The position numbers and the translations under genes are program-made. From Alphaproteobacteria bacterium SO-S41 (GTDB lineage Bacteria > Pseudomonadota > Alphaproteobacteria > Micropepsales > Micropepsaceae): a stretch of 64,000 nucleotides of DNA. The stretch lies in contig AP024629.1 in NCBI GenBank assembly GCA_019670725.1, forward strand, positions 4,154,001 to 4,218,000, read 5' to 3'. This document shows positions 26,884 to 35,820 of the stretch, in pieces. The notes below the pieces were generated by a model. The model did no database searches, was not told where the DNA came from, and saw nothing but the letters and a program-made list of their open reading frames with translations. Each line of letters starts with the position of its first letter. Within the stretch, counting starts at the first letter, position 1.

Positions 26884-28146
26884 ATGGCGGCGGAAGATGT
26901 GTTGGCGTCCACGGGCGCCACGTTGGCGGCGCCGCCATCCCGGCATCCGGTCGTGGCGGAGTTCCAGGTCGGTTGGCCAGTCCTCCTCGCGGCTATGATC
27001 GGCATCGGGGTGGGGATCATCGCGATCCCCAGTCCCGCGATCGGCGTCTTCATGCGCAACATGCAGACGGAGTTCGGCTGGTCGCGAGCCGAGATTTCGC
27101 TAGGCCCGACCATCCTCGTCGCCACGCTTGCCCTTGTTGCGCCCTGGCTCGGCTGGCTCGCCGACCGCGTTCCCTCGCGCGCAATCGTCGCGGTCTCCCT
27201 GACCGCGCTCGCGATCTCCCTGTTCCTTTTCAGCCGCCTCGGTGGCGCGCTGTGGGTCTACTATCTTGGATTCGCGATCATGGCCGCGGCAGGCAGCGGC
27301 GCAGCGACGCTGGTCTATGCGCGTGTGCTCAGCGGCGCCTTCCATCAGGCTCGGGGGCTTGCGCTCGGGCTCGCCATGATCGGCAACGGCATTACGGGCG
27401 TCGTGCTGCCTCTGCTGCTGGTGCCTTATGCCGCGACGCATGGCTGGCGTGACGGCTTCGTCGCCCTTGCACTCATCGTCGCCGTTGCGACGCCGCTGGT
27501 CGTGTTGCTCATCGGCGCCGGCCGCGGCGGCAAGGCGGCGAAGACCGGCAACGACGCGCCGGGTGCCACGTTCGGCGAAGCGCTTGGCGGCCGGGCCTTC
27601 TGGGTCATGGCCGCGGCCTTCATGCTCATCCCGCTCGCGGCGGGCGGACTACATCTCCATTTCCTCGCCTATCTCGCCGATGTTGGTGTCGATGCGGCGA
27701 CGGCCGGCTTTCTCGCCAGCCTCGGCGGCGTCGCGCTCGTCACCGCCCGCCTGCTGACCGGCTTCCTGATCGACCACATCTTCGCGCCCTATGTCGCCGC
27801 TGTGATGATGATGCTGAGCGCGCTGTCGATTGGCGCCATGGCGATCTTCGGCGCCCCCGCCGCAGCACTTGGTGCGATCGCCGTTGGGCTGTCGATCGGC
27901 GCGGAGCTCGACCTGATCGGCTACATGACGGCCCGCTATTACGGCATGAAGGCGTATGGCCGGATCTACGGGATCCTCTATGCCGTGGTTCTCGTCGGCA
28001 GCGCGGTATCACCGGTCATTTACGGCCTGGCCGTCGATCTGACCCACTCCTATCAGGCGATGCTCACCGCAGCGGCGGCCATCCTCGCCGCCTGCGCCGT
28101 ACTCTTCCTCACCCTGCCGCGCTTCCCCCGCAGCGTGCAGGGCTGA
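26884..28146 (+). CDS. MFS transporter (monocarboxylate/OFA-like)
   Basis: A 420-residue inner-membrane carrier with about 12 hydrophobic segments, beginning after a 30-residue cytoplasmic lead (WPVLLAAMIGIGVGIIAIPS). The loop 2-3 motif reads LGWLADRVPSRAIVAVSL, a variant of the MFS A-motif. It resembles monocarboxylate and oxalate:formate antiporter-type carriers. It sits between the receptor and acyl-CoA ligase genes and so probably imports the organic acid that the ligase activates. ATG at 26884 was chosen; a TTG at 26872 overlaps the receptor stop. Confidence 0.9.
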   Translation: MAAEDVLASTGATLAAPPSRHPVVAEFQVGWPVLLAAMIGIGVGIIAIPSPAIGVFMRNMQTEFGWSRAEISLGPTILVATLALVAPWLGWLADRVPSRAIVAVSLTALAISLFLFSRLGGALWVYYLGFAIMAAAGSGAATLVYARVLSGAFHQARGLALGLAMIGNGITGVVLPLLLVPYAATHGWRDGFVALALIVAVATPLVVLLIGAGRGGKAAKTGNDAPGATFGEALGGRAFWVMAAAFMLIPLAAGGLHLHFLAYLADVGVDAATAGFLASLGGVALVTARLLTGFLIDHIFAPYVAAVMMMLSALSIGAMAIFGAPAAALGAIAVGLSIGAELDLIGYMTARYYGMKAYGRIYGILYAVVLVGSAVSPVIYGLAVDLTHSYQAMLTAAAAILAACAVLFLTLPRFPRSVQG

Positions 28147-28241
28147 GCAATGTCGGACTCCGTGCAACGTAGTTTTGTATGTGATGGCCCCACCAACGCC
28201 CGCGTGGCGGCGGTCATCGATTTGGAAAAGGCTGGTCGAAC

Positions 28242-29771
28242 GTGAACGTCGTCACTGTTTTCATGGCGGCCGCTCGCGCCAACCCCGACGCGACAGCGAT
28301 CTCGTGGATCGACCGGCCGCTCTGGAATTACCGCTCGCTGATGGAGCGCGCCGCGACATTGGCGGCAGGTCTCAGAACGCTTGGGCTCGAGCCCGGCGAC
28401 CGGCTCGCCATGGCGATGTCCAATACCCCGGCCTATTTCGAGGTTCTGCTCGCGGCCTGGATCGCCGGGCTCGTGCCGGCACCGCAGAACTGCCGCCTCC
28501 ATCCCGCCGAGATCGCCTTCGCGGCCGGCGATTGCGGCGCGAAAATATGTTTTTCGACGGAAGACCTGACATCGTCCCTGCTGTCCGCGATGGCCGGCAC
28601 CTGCCGGGTGATCGACATCGACAGCGCCGAGTTCGCCGCCCTGCACGGCCATGGCGAGATCAGCGGTGCGACAGTCCGCAAACCGACCGATCCGGCGTTG
28701 CTGTTCTACACCAGCGGCACGACCGGCAAGCCGAAGGGCGCGATCCACACGCACCGCACGCTGGGCGCCATGCTTGTCAGCTTCCTCGCCGACAGCGGCG
28801 CCGTGGTTGACGATCACATCCTCCACATGGCGCCGATGTCGCATGCCAGCGGCTTTCTCGGCCTCTCCTATCTCGCCCGGGCGCGCAACAACGTCATCCT
28901 GCCCACCGGTGCGTTCGATCCCGATCTCATCCAGCGCGCTGCCCTGGCATTCGGCCCGCTCTCCTTCTTCGCCGTACCGACGATTGTGCGGCGTCTGGTG
29001 CTTTCCGACGCCATCGGCGCGGAAACGGTGGGACGGATCCACCGCATCTTCTTCGGCGGCGCACCGATGTATCTGGAGGATCTGAAGCAGGCGATCGCCA
29101 AGTTCGGGACTGAGCGGCTCTGGCACCTCTACGGCCAGGGCGAGACGCCGAACACGATCACTTATCTGCCGCCGCGTCTCTTCGGATCGCCTAATGATGC
29201 CGACTACGAGGAACGTCTCGGCAGCGTCGGCATTGCCCGCAGCGGCGTCGCTGTGCGCATCGCCCGCGAAGACGGCAGCGAGGCTGCGGTGGACGAGGTC
29301 GGCGAGGTCGCCGTCCAGGGCGATACGTTGATGGGCGGCTACTGGAATCGCCCGGAGGCGACGGACGCCGCCATCCGGCAGGGCTGGCTCTACACCGGTG
29401 ATCTCGGGCGCATGAACGAGAAGGGCTATGTGACCCTAGTCGACCGCTCCAAAGATATGATCATCTCCGGCGGCTCGAACATCTATCCGCGCGAGATCGA
29501 GGAAGTGTTGCTGACCCACCCGAACGTCGCGGAATGTGCGGTCATCGGCACACCCGATCCCGAATGGGGCGAACGGCCGATCGCCTATGTCGTCTGCATC
29601 GGCGAAACGCCAACGCCCGAGGCGCTTCAAGCCCACCTCCTCGCCCATCTCGCGCGCTACAAGCGCCCGCAACACTATTACTTCCTCTCCGAACTGCCGA
29701 AGAGCGCCTATGGCAAAGTCCTCAAGACAAGCCTGCGCGGGATGGGAACGGATAGATCGGTGACCACTTAA
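28242..29771 (+). CDS. Acyl-CoA ligase (ANL superfamily, AMP-forming)
   Basis: A 509-residue AMP-dependent ligase that activates a carboxylate to its CoA thioester. The P-loop-like motif is LLFYTSGTTGKPKGAIHTH near residue 155; the A5 region is LWHLYGQGETPNT; the hinge region reads YTGDLGRMNEKGYVTLVDRS followed by KDMIISGGSNIYPREIEEVL; the catalytic Lys is in PKSAYGKVLKTSLRG at the C-terminus. Full length for the family. It follows the carrier gene by 95 bases without a terminator. Specificity cannot be read; the crotonases and FAH gene suggest a cyclic or aromatic acid. Confidence 0.93.
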   Translation: MNVVTVFMAAARANPDATAISWIDRPLWNYRSLMERAATLAAGLRTLGLEPGDRLAMAMSNTPAYFEVLLAAWIAGLVPAPQNCRLHPAEIAFAAGDCGAKICFSTEDLTSSLLSAMAGTCRVIDIDSAEFAALHGHGEISGATVRKPTDPALLFYTSGTTGKPKGAIHTHRTLGAMLVSFLADSGAVVDDHILHMAPMSHASGFLGLSYLARARNNVILPTGAFDPDLIQRAALAFGPLSFFAVPTIVRRLVLSDAIGAETVGRIHRIFFGGAPMYLEDLKQAIAKFGTERLWHLYGQGETPNTITYLPPRLFGSPNDADYEERLGSVGIARSGVAVRIAREDGSEAAVDEVGEVAVQGDTLMGGYWNRPEATDAAIRQGWLYTGDLGRMNEKGYVTLVDRSKDMIISGGSNIYPREIEEVLLTHPNVAECAVIGTPDPEWGERPIAYVVCIGETPTPEALQAHLLAHLARYKRPQHYYFLSELPKSAYGKVLKTSLRGMGTDRSVTT

Positions 29772-29831
29772 CGCAGCCTTTAGCCGCCGGCCCTGATGCG
29801 CCGCGCGGCACGGAGGATTTGAGGCACGTCG

Positions 29832-31382
29832 TTAGCGACGCGCTGGCCCCGTCAAACCGAGACGCTCGAATTGCGTTACAGGCACCTGCAGCTCCACCAA
29901 GGCGGCGTTGAGCTGCTCGGCCAGTTCGGTCTCGGCCAGTGAACCCGCGAGGTTTCGGGTCTCGTCGGGATCGTTCTCAAGATCAAAGAGATGATGACCG
30001 TTCGGCTTGAAGCGGCCCCAGAAGGGAATGGCATCGCCCGCTTCCCACCGCTGATGCAGGACCGGCACGCGCGATCCGGGCATACGGTCGAGAAAGGCGC
30101 GGTCGTCGGGCAGCGGCAGCGCGACGTTCCGGTCCACGACATGGGTCGGCATGGTCGACCAGCGATTGGAGAGCATGGAGAGCGGCGCGTTGGCGCCGAC
30201 CGGGCCGCGGGCGTATTTCCATTGCGGTGTCACGAGATGCACCTCGCGGCCCCAGACGCCGCTGAGCAGCCAGTCGCGCACGGAGGCGGCTTCGCCCTTC
30301 AGCAGCGGCACCAGTGACTTGCCATGCGTGACCTGGCGTTGCGCGACGCCGAAAATGTCCATCAGCGTCGCGTGAATGTCGACGCTGGTCGTCAGCGCGT
30401 CGCAGACGCCGGGCGCGAGGCCGGGCCAGCTGATCATCAGCGGGATGTGGCCAAGCGGCTCGTAGATGGGCACGCCGGGTTTGCCCCAGATGTCCTTCTC
30501 GCCGAGATAGTGGCCGTGATCGGTGCAGAGGATGACGACCGTGTCGTCGGCGAGACCGTTGCGCGCGACGGCGTCCAGCACCTTGCCGAACCAATGGTCG
30601 ATCATCGAGAGCTTGCCGCCATAGGAGGCGCGGATCTGCTGCGCCTGGCGTTCGGTGAGCACCCCCTTCTCGATCGCGCCCTTGATATAGGGCGGCCAGA
30701 TGAGGTGCGGGCCTTCCCAGTCCGGATCGTATTTCGAGGCCCAGGGTTCGGGCGTGTCGAAGGGTTCGTGCGGGTCGAACTCGTCGATGAAGAGGAAGAA
30801 GCGCTGGTGGTGGCCCGTATTCTCGTCAAGCCAGCGGGCGGCTGCGGACATGGTGCGGGGGCCGGGGAAGTCTGCTTCACCGCGAAACCAGCCGCGGCTG
30901 TCGTCATAGGGCATGTGGCCCCGTCCCATCAGCGGCGCACCGGCCCAGCTCGGGTCCGGCCGCGTCTTCCAGGCGTCGCCCTCATGCCCGCGCTCATAGG
31001 TCCAGGCCTTGAAGTCGCAATGGTAGTTCTCGCCGCCGGTCTCGAAGAGATGGGGATGGTCGCTGATGAGCTGGGTGATGACGCCCGCCTTCTGCAGCTC
31101 ATAGGTGATCGCGTCTTCCCAGATCTCGACCGAACCCCACGCGCGCCACAGGAAATCGATGGCGCCGCAGAGAATGTCGTGGCGCGCGGGCATGCAGGGC
31201 AGCGAGCCCGCATAGTGCTTGGTGAAGCGCGTGGCGCCGGCTGCGAAACGGTCGAGATGCGGCGTCTCGAATTCCCGTCCGCCATACGCGCCGATCATGT
31301 GGCGATTTAGGCTGTCGAGCAGGATGACGATGACGTTGGACGGCGTCCCGGCCGGAGCCGGAGCGCTTGCGGGTTTGGTCAC
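29832..31382 (-). CDS. Sulfatase (type I, formylglycine-dependent)
   Basis: A 516-residue alkaline-phosphatase-superfamily hydrolase that removes sulfate from an ester. The active-site motif is CMPAR with Cys63, which would be converted to formylglycine. Metal ligands include Asp23 in VILLDSLNRHMIG and the DHGHYLGEKDIWGKPG region near residue 290. No signal peptide is visible, so it should act in the cytoplasm on an imported substrate. The C-terminus has FDLENDPDETRNLA, typical of the family. The maturase gene is not in the window. It lies next to remnants of an alkanesulfonate system, so the neighbourhood has a sulfur-acquisition theme. Confidence 0.92.
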   Translation of the reverse strand: MTKPASAPAPAGTPSNVIVILLDSLNRHMIGAYGGREFETPHLDRFAAGATRFTKHYAGSLPCMPARHDILCGAIDFLWRAWGSVEIWEDAITYELQKAGVITQLISDHPHLFETGGENYHCDFKAWTYERGHEGDAWKTRPDPSWAGAPLMGRGHMPYDDSRGWFRGEADFPGPRTMSAAARWLDENTGHHQRFFLFIDEFDPHEPFDTPEPWASKYDPDWEGPHLIWPPYIKGAIEKGVLTERQAQQIRASYGGKLSMIDHWFGKVLDAVARNGLADDTVVILCTDHGHYLGEKDIWGKPGVPIYEPLGHIPLMISWPGLAPGVCDALTTSVDIHATLMDIFGVAQRQVTHGKSLVPLLKGEAASVRDWLLSGVWGREVHLVTPQWKYARGPVGANAPLSMLSNRWSTMPTHVVDRNVALPLPDDRAFLDRMPGSRVPVLHQRWEAGDAIPFWGRFKPNGHHLFDLENDPDETRNLAGSLAETELAEQLNAALVELQVPVTQFERLGLTGPARR

Positions 31383-31589
31383 GAGGCGGCTCCGTCAGAT
31401 CCCGAAAACTCACTCGAACGCAAAGCCTAGCATGGATCGACGCTGCATTGAGCGTGCGTTGGTGCCAATGAAAAGGGCGCCGGCGATGCCGTGCTGTTCA
31501 CGTCCCAACACAAAAGATAAACTACTCGGCCGCGACCTTCGGCGCCTGCATATCCTGTTGCTGTTGAAGGATGCGGAGACCGCTGAGGG

Positions 31590-31759
31590 CGAAGGCCGTC
31601 GTCGGTGCGGTGATTGAGATTGAGTTTGGGAAAGAGCAGCTCCGCGACGCGATAGGCCTCTTCGAGATGCGGGTAGCTGCAGGCGACAACGCTGTCGATG
31701 CCGATATCGGCATAGTCCTGCAGGCGGTCGGCGATCTGTTCCGACAGCGCTGCCGTCAC
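31590..31759 (-). pseudogene. Remnant of an SsuD-like alkanesulfonate monooxygenase (C-terminal part)
   Basis: About 50 residues ([20 protein letters not shown] followed by [20 protein letters not shown]) match the C-terminal end of FMNH2-dependent alkanesulfonate monooxygenases. The normal enzyme is about 380 residues; the rest is missing, and downstream the frame loses similarity. No gene-sized frame with a fitting start exists. It faces away from the decayed ssuA-like gene on the other strand. Confidence 0.7.
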
Positions 31760-31881
31760 GCCTAGACCATCACGCGACTGGCGATGGCGGAAGTAAACTC
31801 ACGCATAAGCGGCAGCATAGTGTGGTTCCGCATGATCCGTGCAGTCATCGGTGAGAACAGATCACTGGGACTGACTGCAGC

Positions 31882-32863
31882 ATGACTTTCCTGGCTTTCA
31901 GATCGGCTTTGACGCGACGTGCAGTGCTGTCGTCCGGCGCTGCATTGGCGGTTTTGGCGCTCTCCGGCTGCGGCCCTGCAGCTGTTTCCGGCACGACGCT
32001 CCGCATCGGCTATCAAAAGAGCGGCGCTCTGGTCACCGCCAAGCGCCGGGGCACTCTGGCGGCGGCGGTGAAAGCCGCAGGCATCGAGACGGTGGAGTGG
32101 ATCGAGTTTCAGTACGGCCCTCCGTTGGTCGAGGCGCTGACCGCGGGTAGCCTGGACATTGGGGGCGTCGGCGATGCGCCGCCGATCTTCGCGCAGTCAG
32201 GCGGGGCGAATTTTGTCTATGTCGCAGCCGCGCGGACGAGCGGCGCTTCCGGCGGCGTACTGGTCCCCGGGACATCCACCGTGTCGAGCGTCGCGGAGCT
32301 GAAGAGCAAGCGACTGTGCTTCACGCGCGGCACCAGCGCCAATGTGACGGCAATCCGGGCGCTGAAGAGCGGCGGCCTGTCACTGGGCGACGTCGAGTAT
32401 ATCAACCTCAACCCCGTCGACTCGGCAGCCGCCTTTGCGCAAGGCAGCATCGACGCCTGGGTGATCTGGGATCCCTACTTCACAACCGCGTTACTGCAAC
32501 AGAAGGCGCGCGTGCTCGTCCCTGGCGAAACACTGGGTGGGCGGCCATCCTTATGCTGGCTTCCAGGGCCTATGCCGAACAGCAAGGCGATCGCCTCAGG
32601 GCGACGCTCGATGCGCTAGCCGCCGAAACAAAATGGGCCGGCGCGAACCGCGACGAAGCCGCGCGCCTGATTGCCGAAGAAACGGGTTTGCCGCTGGATT
32701 TGATGCGCGATGTCATCAAGCGGGCCGATTTCAACCTGTCGCCGTTGGATACCGAGATCATCGCGGAGCAGCAGGCGACCGCCGACCTGTTCTTCCGCTT
32801 GGACAGATCCCCAAAGCCGTTTCGATCAAGGATGCGGTATGGCCGGGTTGGGCGGGCGGCTGA
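31882..32863 (+). pseudogene. Frameshifted SsuA-like sulfonate ABC-transporter substrate-binding protein
   Basis: The first about 220 codons encode a lipoprotein-type binding protein: signal with lipobox LSGC, LRIGYQKSGALVTAKRRG, VEALTAGSLDIGGVGDAPPI and QGSIDAWVIWDPYF. After GETLGG near 32535 similarity moves to a second frame (HPYAGFQ), then within 20 bases to the third (ASRAYAEQQGDRLRATLDAL through FFRLD), and near 32800 back to the second (GQIPKAVSIKDAVW, stop at 32861). Two or three frameshifts make it inactive unless they are sequencing errors. No ssuB or ssuC gene is in the window. The intact protein would be about 325 residues. Confidence 0.85.
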
Positions 32864-32955
32864 AGCGTGAGTTAAGTCGCAGGTGGGGGTCACAGGATTG
32901 ATGCAGACGCAGGGCCGCAGCTACACCGCGCTTCGTTATCCAATGGGGGCTTTTC

Positions 32956-35385
32956 GTGAAGTTGCATACCTTGAAGACCGCCGCGCTCACCGGCGTTGCC
33001 TTTGCCACGTTGATCGCCGCGATGCCTGCGCAGGCGCAGGAAGGACCCGCCTCAGCCGGGGCCTCGGCCGAAGAAGAGGTTGTCGTTACGGGATCGCGGG
33101 CGCGCGGACGGACGGAGCTGAATACCCCCGTCCCCGTTGACGTGATTTCCGCCGCCGATATCGCCCGTTCCGGCGCGCTTGGCGGCGAGTTCGGTCAGGC
33201 GCTGCAGAATCTCGTGCCGTCGTTCAACTTTCCGCGTCAGTCGAACTCGGGCAGCGCCGATATCGTGCGCCCCGCACAGTTGCGCGGCCTCAGCCCCGAT
33301 CAGGTTCTCGTCCTCGTAAACGGCAAGCGCCGCCACACGACGTCGATCACCACGGTCGAATCAAAGACCGGGCGCGGCACAGCACCCGTGGATTTCAATG
33401 CGATCCCGTCCAACGCCATCAAGCGCATCGAAGTGCTGCGTGACGGCGCGGGCGCGCAATACGGCTCCGACGCCATTGCCGGCGTGATCAACGTGATTTT
33501 GGATGACGCACCGGAAGGCGTTGAGGTCAACGCGTCCTACGGCATTCACGACACGCATTTCGATCCAACCGGCGAGGACCTGAGCGACGGCGAGACCTGG
33601 GTCCTGCAGGGCAAGATCGGCATCCCCATCGGTGTCGAAGGCGGATTCCTGCGCGTCGGCGGCGAGTATCGCGACCGCGCCCGCACCTATCGCGGCGGCC
33701 TCGACCAGATTCCGATCTTTGAAGATCCGGCCAACGCGCCGCTGGTCGGCAATCGCGTCAATTTCGCGCCTGGCGATGGCGGTTCGGAGGACAGGAGCCT
33801 CTGGTTCAACGCGGCGACGCCGGTCGGCAACGGCGTCGAGGTCTATGCGTTCGGCACCTACGCCAATCGCGAAGCGGAGGGATCGGGCTTCTTCCGCTAT
33901 CCGATTGGCTACCAGAACGTGCTCAGCGTCTATCCGCTCGGCTATCGTCCCGTTCCGACCGGCAAGACCGAGGACATCGCGTTGACGACAGGCGTGCGCG
34001 GCGAGGCCGGCGCGTGGACGTGGGATACCAGCGTCAATTACGGCCACAACCGCTACGAGGCCGGCGTCTACAATTCGCTGAACCCCTCGCTCGGACCGAC
34101 CAGCCCGCGCAGCTTCTTCACCGGCGCCTATGAGGTCGACCTGTTCACGGCGAATGCCGACGTGACGCGCAGCTTCGATTTCGGGCTCGCGGAGCCTGCG
34201 ACGCTCGCCTTCGGCATTGAATATCGCAATGAAGGCTTCAAAAGCGAAGCCGGCGAGCCTGCGTCCTATGCCGCCGGACCGTTCACCGGCCTCGCGATCG
34301 GGGCACAGGCGGGTGGCGGGCTTCGTCCTGCGGAGACGCGCGATATCAGCCGCGACGTGTTCAGCGCCTATGCCGAACTTTCGCTACAGCTAGCCAGCAA
34401 CCTGCTGCTCGATGTCGCCGGCCGGTACGAGAACTTCAGCGATTTCGACGACACCTTCGCCGGCAAGGCGGCGCTGCGCTGGGAATTCGCGGAGGGCCTC
34501 GCCCTGCGCGCCTCGGTGTCGAATTCCTATCGTGCGCCGTCACTGGTGCAGGTCGGTTACGGCACCTCGTCGCTGAGCTTCGGCCCCGGCGGCTCGCTGC
34601 AGAGCGTCCAGACGCTACAGGTGGATGATCCCCTCGCCCGGGCGCTGGGCGCGCCGGATCTCGATGCGGAAAGCGCCGTGAACTACTCGGTCGGCTTCAC
34701 CGCCGCGCTGGGCGCATTCCGCTTCTCGATCGACGGCTATCGGATCGACGTGGACGATCGCATCACGCTGAGCGAACGCGTCGATGCGGCAACGCTGTCA
34801 CCCGCGCAGCAGGCGCTGTTCGCGGCGCGCGGCATCACCGCGGCGAACTTCTTTACCAACGCGGTCGACACTGAAACCAAGGGTGTCGATATCGTCGCAA
34901 CCTACAAGTTCGACGACGTGCTGGACGGCACGCTCGGCTTCTCCGGCGCCTATTCCTATGCCGAGACCGAAATCGCGGCGATCCGCAACTTCGGCAATGT
35001 GGTGGTGATCGGGGTCGAGGAAGCGAACACGGTGGAGGACGCCGCGCCGAAGTCGAAGTTCATCCTCTCGGCCGACTGGACCAACGAGACCTGGTCGGTG
35101 CTTGGGCGGCTCAGCCGCTATGGCGAGGCGAAGCGGGTCTTCAATTTCGGCGGCGGCTATGAGCCCGAGCAGACCTATGGCGCGGTGTTCCAGTTCGATG
35201 CGGAAATCGGGTATCAAGCGACCGAGAACGTGAACATCTATATCGGGGCTTCCAACCTGTTCGACGCCTATCCCGACCGGTCGAATTCCGAAATCTTCTA
35301 TTTCGGGAACTTCCCCTATGACGTGCTGTCGCCGATCGGCATGAACGGCCGGTACCTCTATGCGGGCGTGCGCACCTCGTGGTGA
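32956..35385 (+). CDS. TonB-dependent outer-membrane receptor
   Basis: An 809-residue receptor of a subclass different from the others here: the plug reads VLVLVNGKRRHTTSI and then RIEVLRDGAGAQYGSDAIAG near residue 160, instead of the RGPQGTLYGRN form. Signal peptide ends near AQAQE; TonB-box-like EEVVVTGSRA follows. The barrel ends YLYAGVRTSW. Start is GTG with GGGGG upstream. Its stop overlaps the GTG of the lipoprotein gene. With the DUF3574 lipoprotein and the permease it forms a compact uptake unit, perhaps for an amine, peptide or amino-acid-like compound in view of the permease family. Confidence 0.95.
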   Translation: MKLHTLKTAALTGVAFATLIAAMPAQAQEGPASAGASAEEEVVVTGSRARGRTELNTPVPVDVISAADIARSGALGGEFGQALQNLVPSFNFPRQSNSGSADIVRPAQLRGLSPDQVLVLVNGKRRHTTSITTVESKTGRGTAPVDFNAIPSNAIKRIEVLRDGAGAQYGSDAIAGVINVILDDAPEGVEVNASYGIHDTHFDPTGEDLSDGETWVLQGKIGIPIGVEGGFLRVGGEYRDRARTYRGGLDQIPIFEDPANAPLVGNRVNFAPGDGGSEDRSLWFNAATPVGNGVEVYAFGTYANREAEGSGFFRYPIGYQNVLSVYPLGYRPVPTGKTEDIALTTGVRGEAGAWTWDTSVNYGHNRYEAGVYNSLNPSLGPTSPRSFFTGAYEVDLFTANADVTRSFDFGLAEPATLAFGIEYRNEGFKSEAGEPASYAAGPFTGLAIGAQAGGGLRPAETRDISRDVFSAYAELSLQLASNLLLDVAGRYENFSDFDDTFAGKAALRWEFAEGLALRASVSNSYRAPSLVQVGYGTSSLSFGPGGSLQSVQTLQVDDPLARALGAPDLDAESAVNYSVGFTAALGAFRFSIDGYRIDVDDRITLSERVDAATLSPAQQALFAARGITAANFFTNAVDTETKGVDIVATYKFDDVLDGTLGFSGAYSYAETEIAAIRNFGNVVVIGVEEANTVEDAAPKSKFILSADWTNETWSVLGRLSRYGEAKRVFNFGGGYEPEQTYGAVFQFDAEIGYQATENVNIYIGASNLFDAYPDRSNSEIFYFGNFPYDVLSPIGMNGRYLYAGVRTSW

Positions 35386-35816
35386 CGCGCCCTGCCCTGC
35401 TGACCGCAACGCTGCTCGCCGCGGCGCTTGCGGGATGCCAGACGCCCAAGGCCGGAGCGGGCACCCCCGCCCCGGCTGTTTGCGCGGCGGGCGGCGCTCA
35501 GATGGCCAGGGTCGAACTGATCTTCGGGCAGAACGTCTTCGGCGGCACAGGGATCAGCGAGGACGAGTGGTACGATTTCCTCTCGAAGGAGGTCACGCCG
35601 CGCTTTCCCGATGGCCTCACCGCCTATGATGCCTACGGGCAGTGGAAGCATCCCGATAAGGGCGTGGTGCGCCTGACCTCGAAGGTGCTGGTCATCTGGT
35701 ACGCGCCGTCGGCGAAGGCCGAAGCCGATATCGAGGCCATCCGAGACGCCTACAAGCGCCTTTTCAAGCAGATCTCCGTCATGCGCGTGGACGGCCTCGA
35801 TTGCGTCTCGTTCTAA
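35382..35816 (+). CDS. DUF3574 lipoprotein
   Basis: A 144-residue secreted protein with a lipoprotein signal (LLAAALAGC, lipid-accepting Cys near residue 19). The DUF3574 domain follows: RVELIFGQNVFGGTGISEDE, then VTPRFPDGLTAYDAYGQW and LVIWYAPSAKAEADIEAIRD. The start GTG overlaps the receptor stop (GTGA), so the two genes are translationally coupled; a GTG three bases earlier is also possible. The domain has no established activity. Coupling suggests it serves the receptor in the periplasm or at the outer membrane. Confidence 0.82.
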   Translation: MTRPALLTATLLAAALAGCQTPKAGAGTPAPAVCAAGGAQMARVELIFGQNVFGGTGISEDEWYDFLSKEVTPRFPDGLTAYDAYGQWKHPDKGVVRLTSKVLVIWYAPSAKAEADIEAIRDAYKRLFKQISVMRVDGLDCVSF

Positions 35817-35820
35817 CGCA

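Noticed and set aside
31762-32016. Minus-strand frame with [20 protein letters not shown] near the ssu remnants
   Set aside because: Possibly another gene scrap, but no family recognised and its N-terminal half is antisense to the ssuA-like gene.
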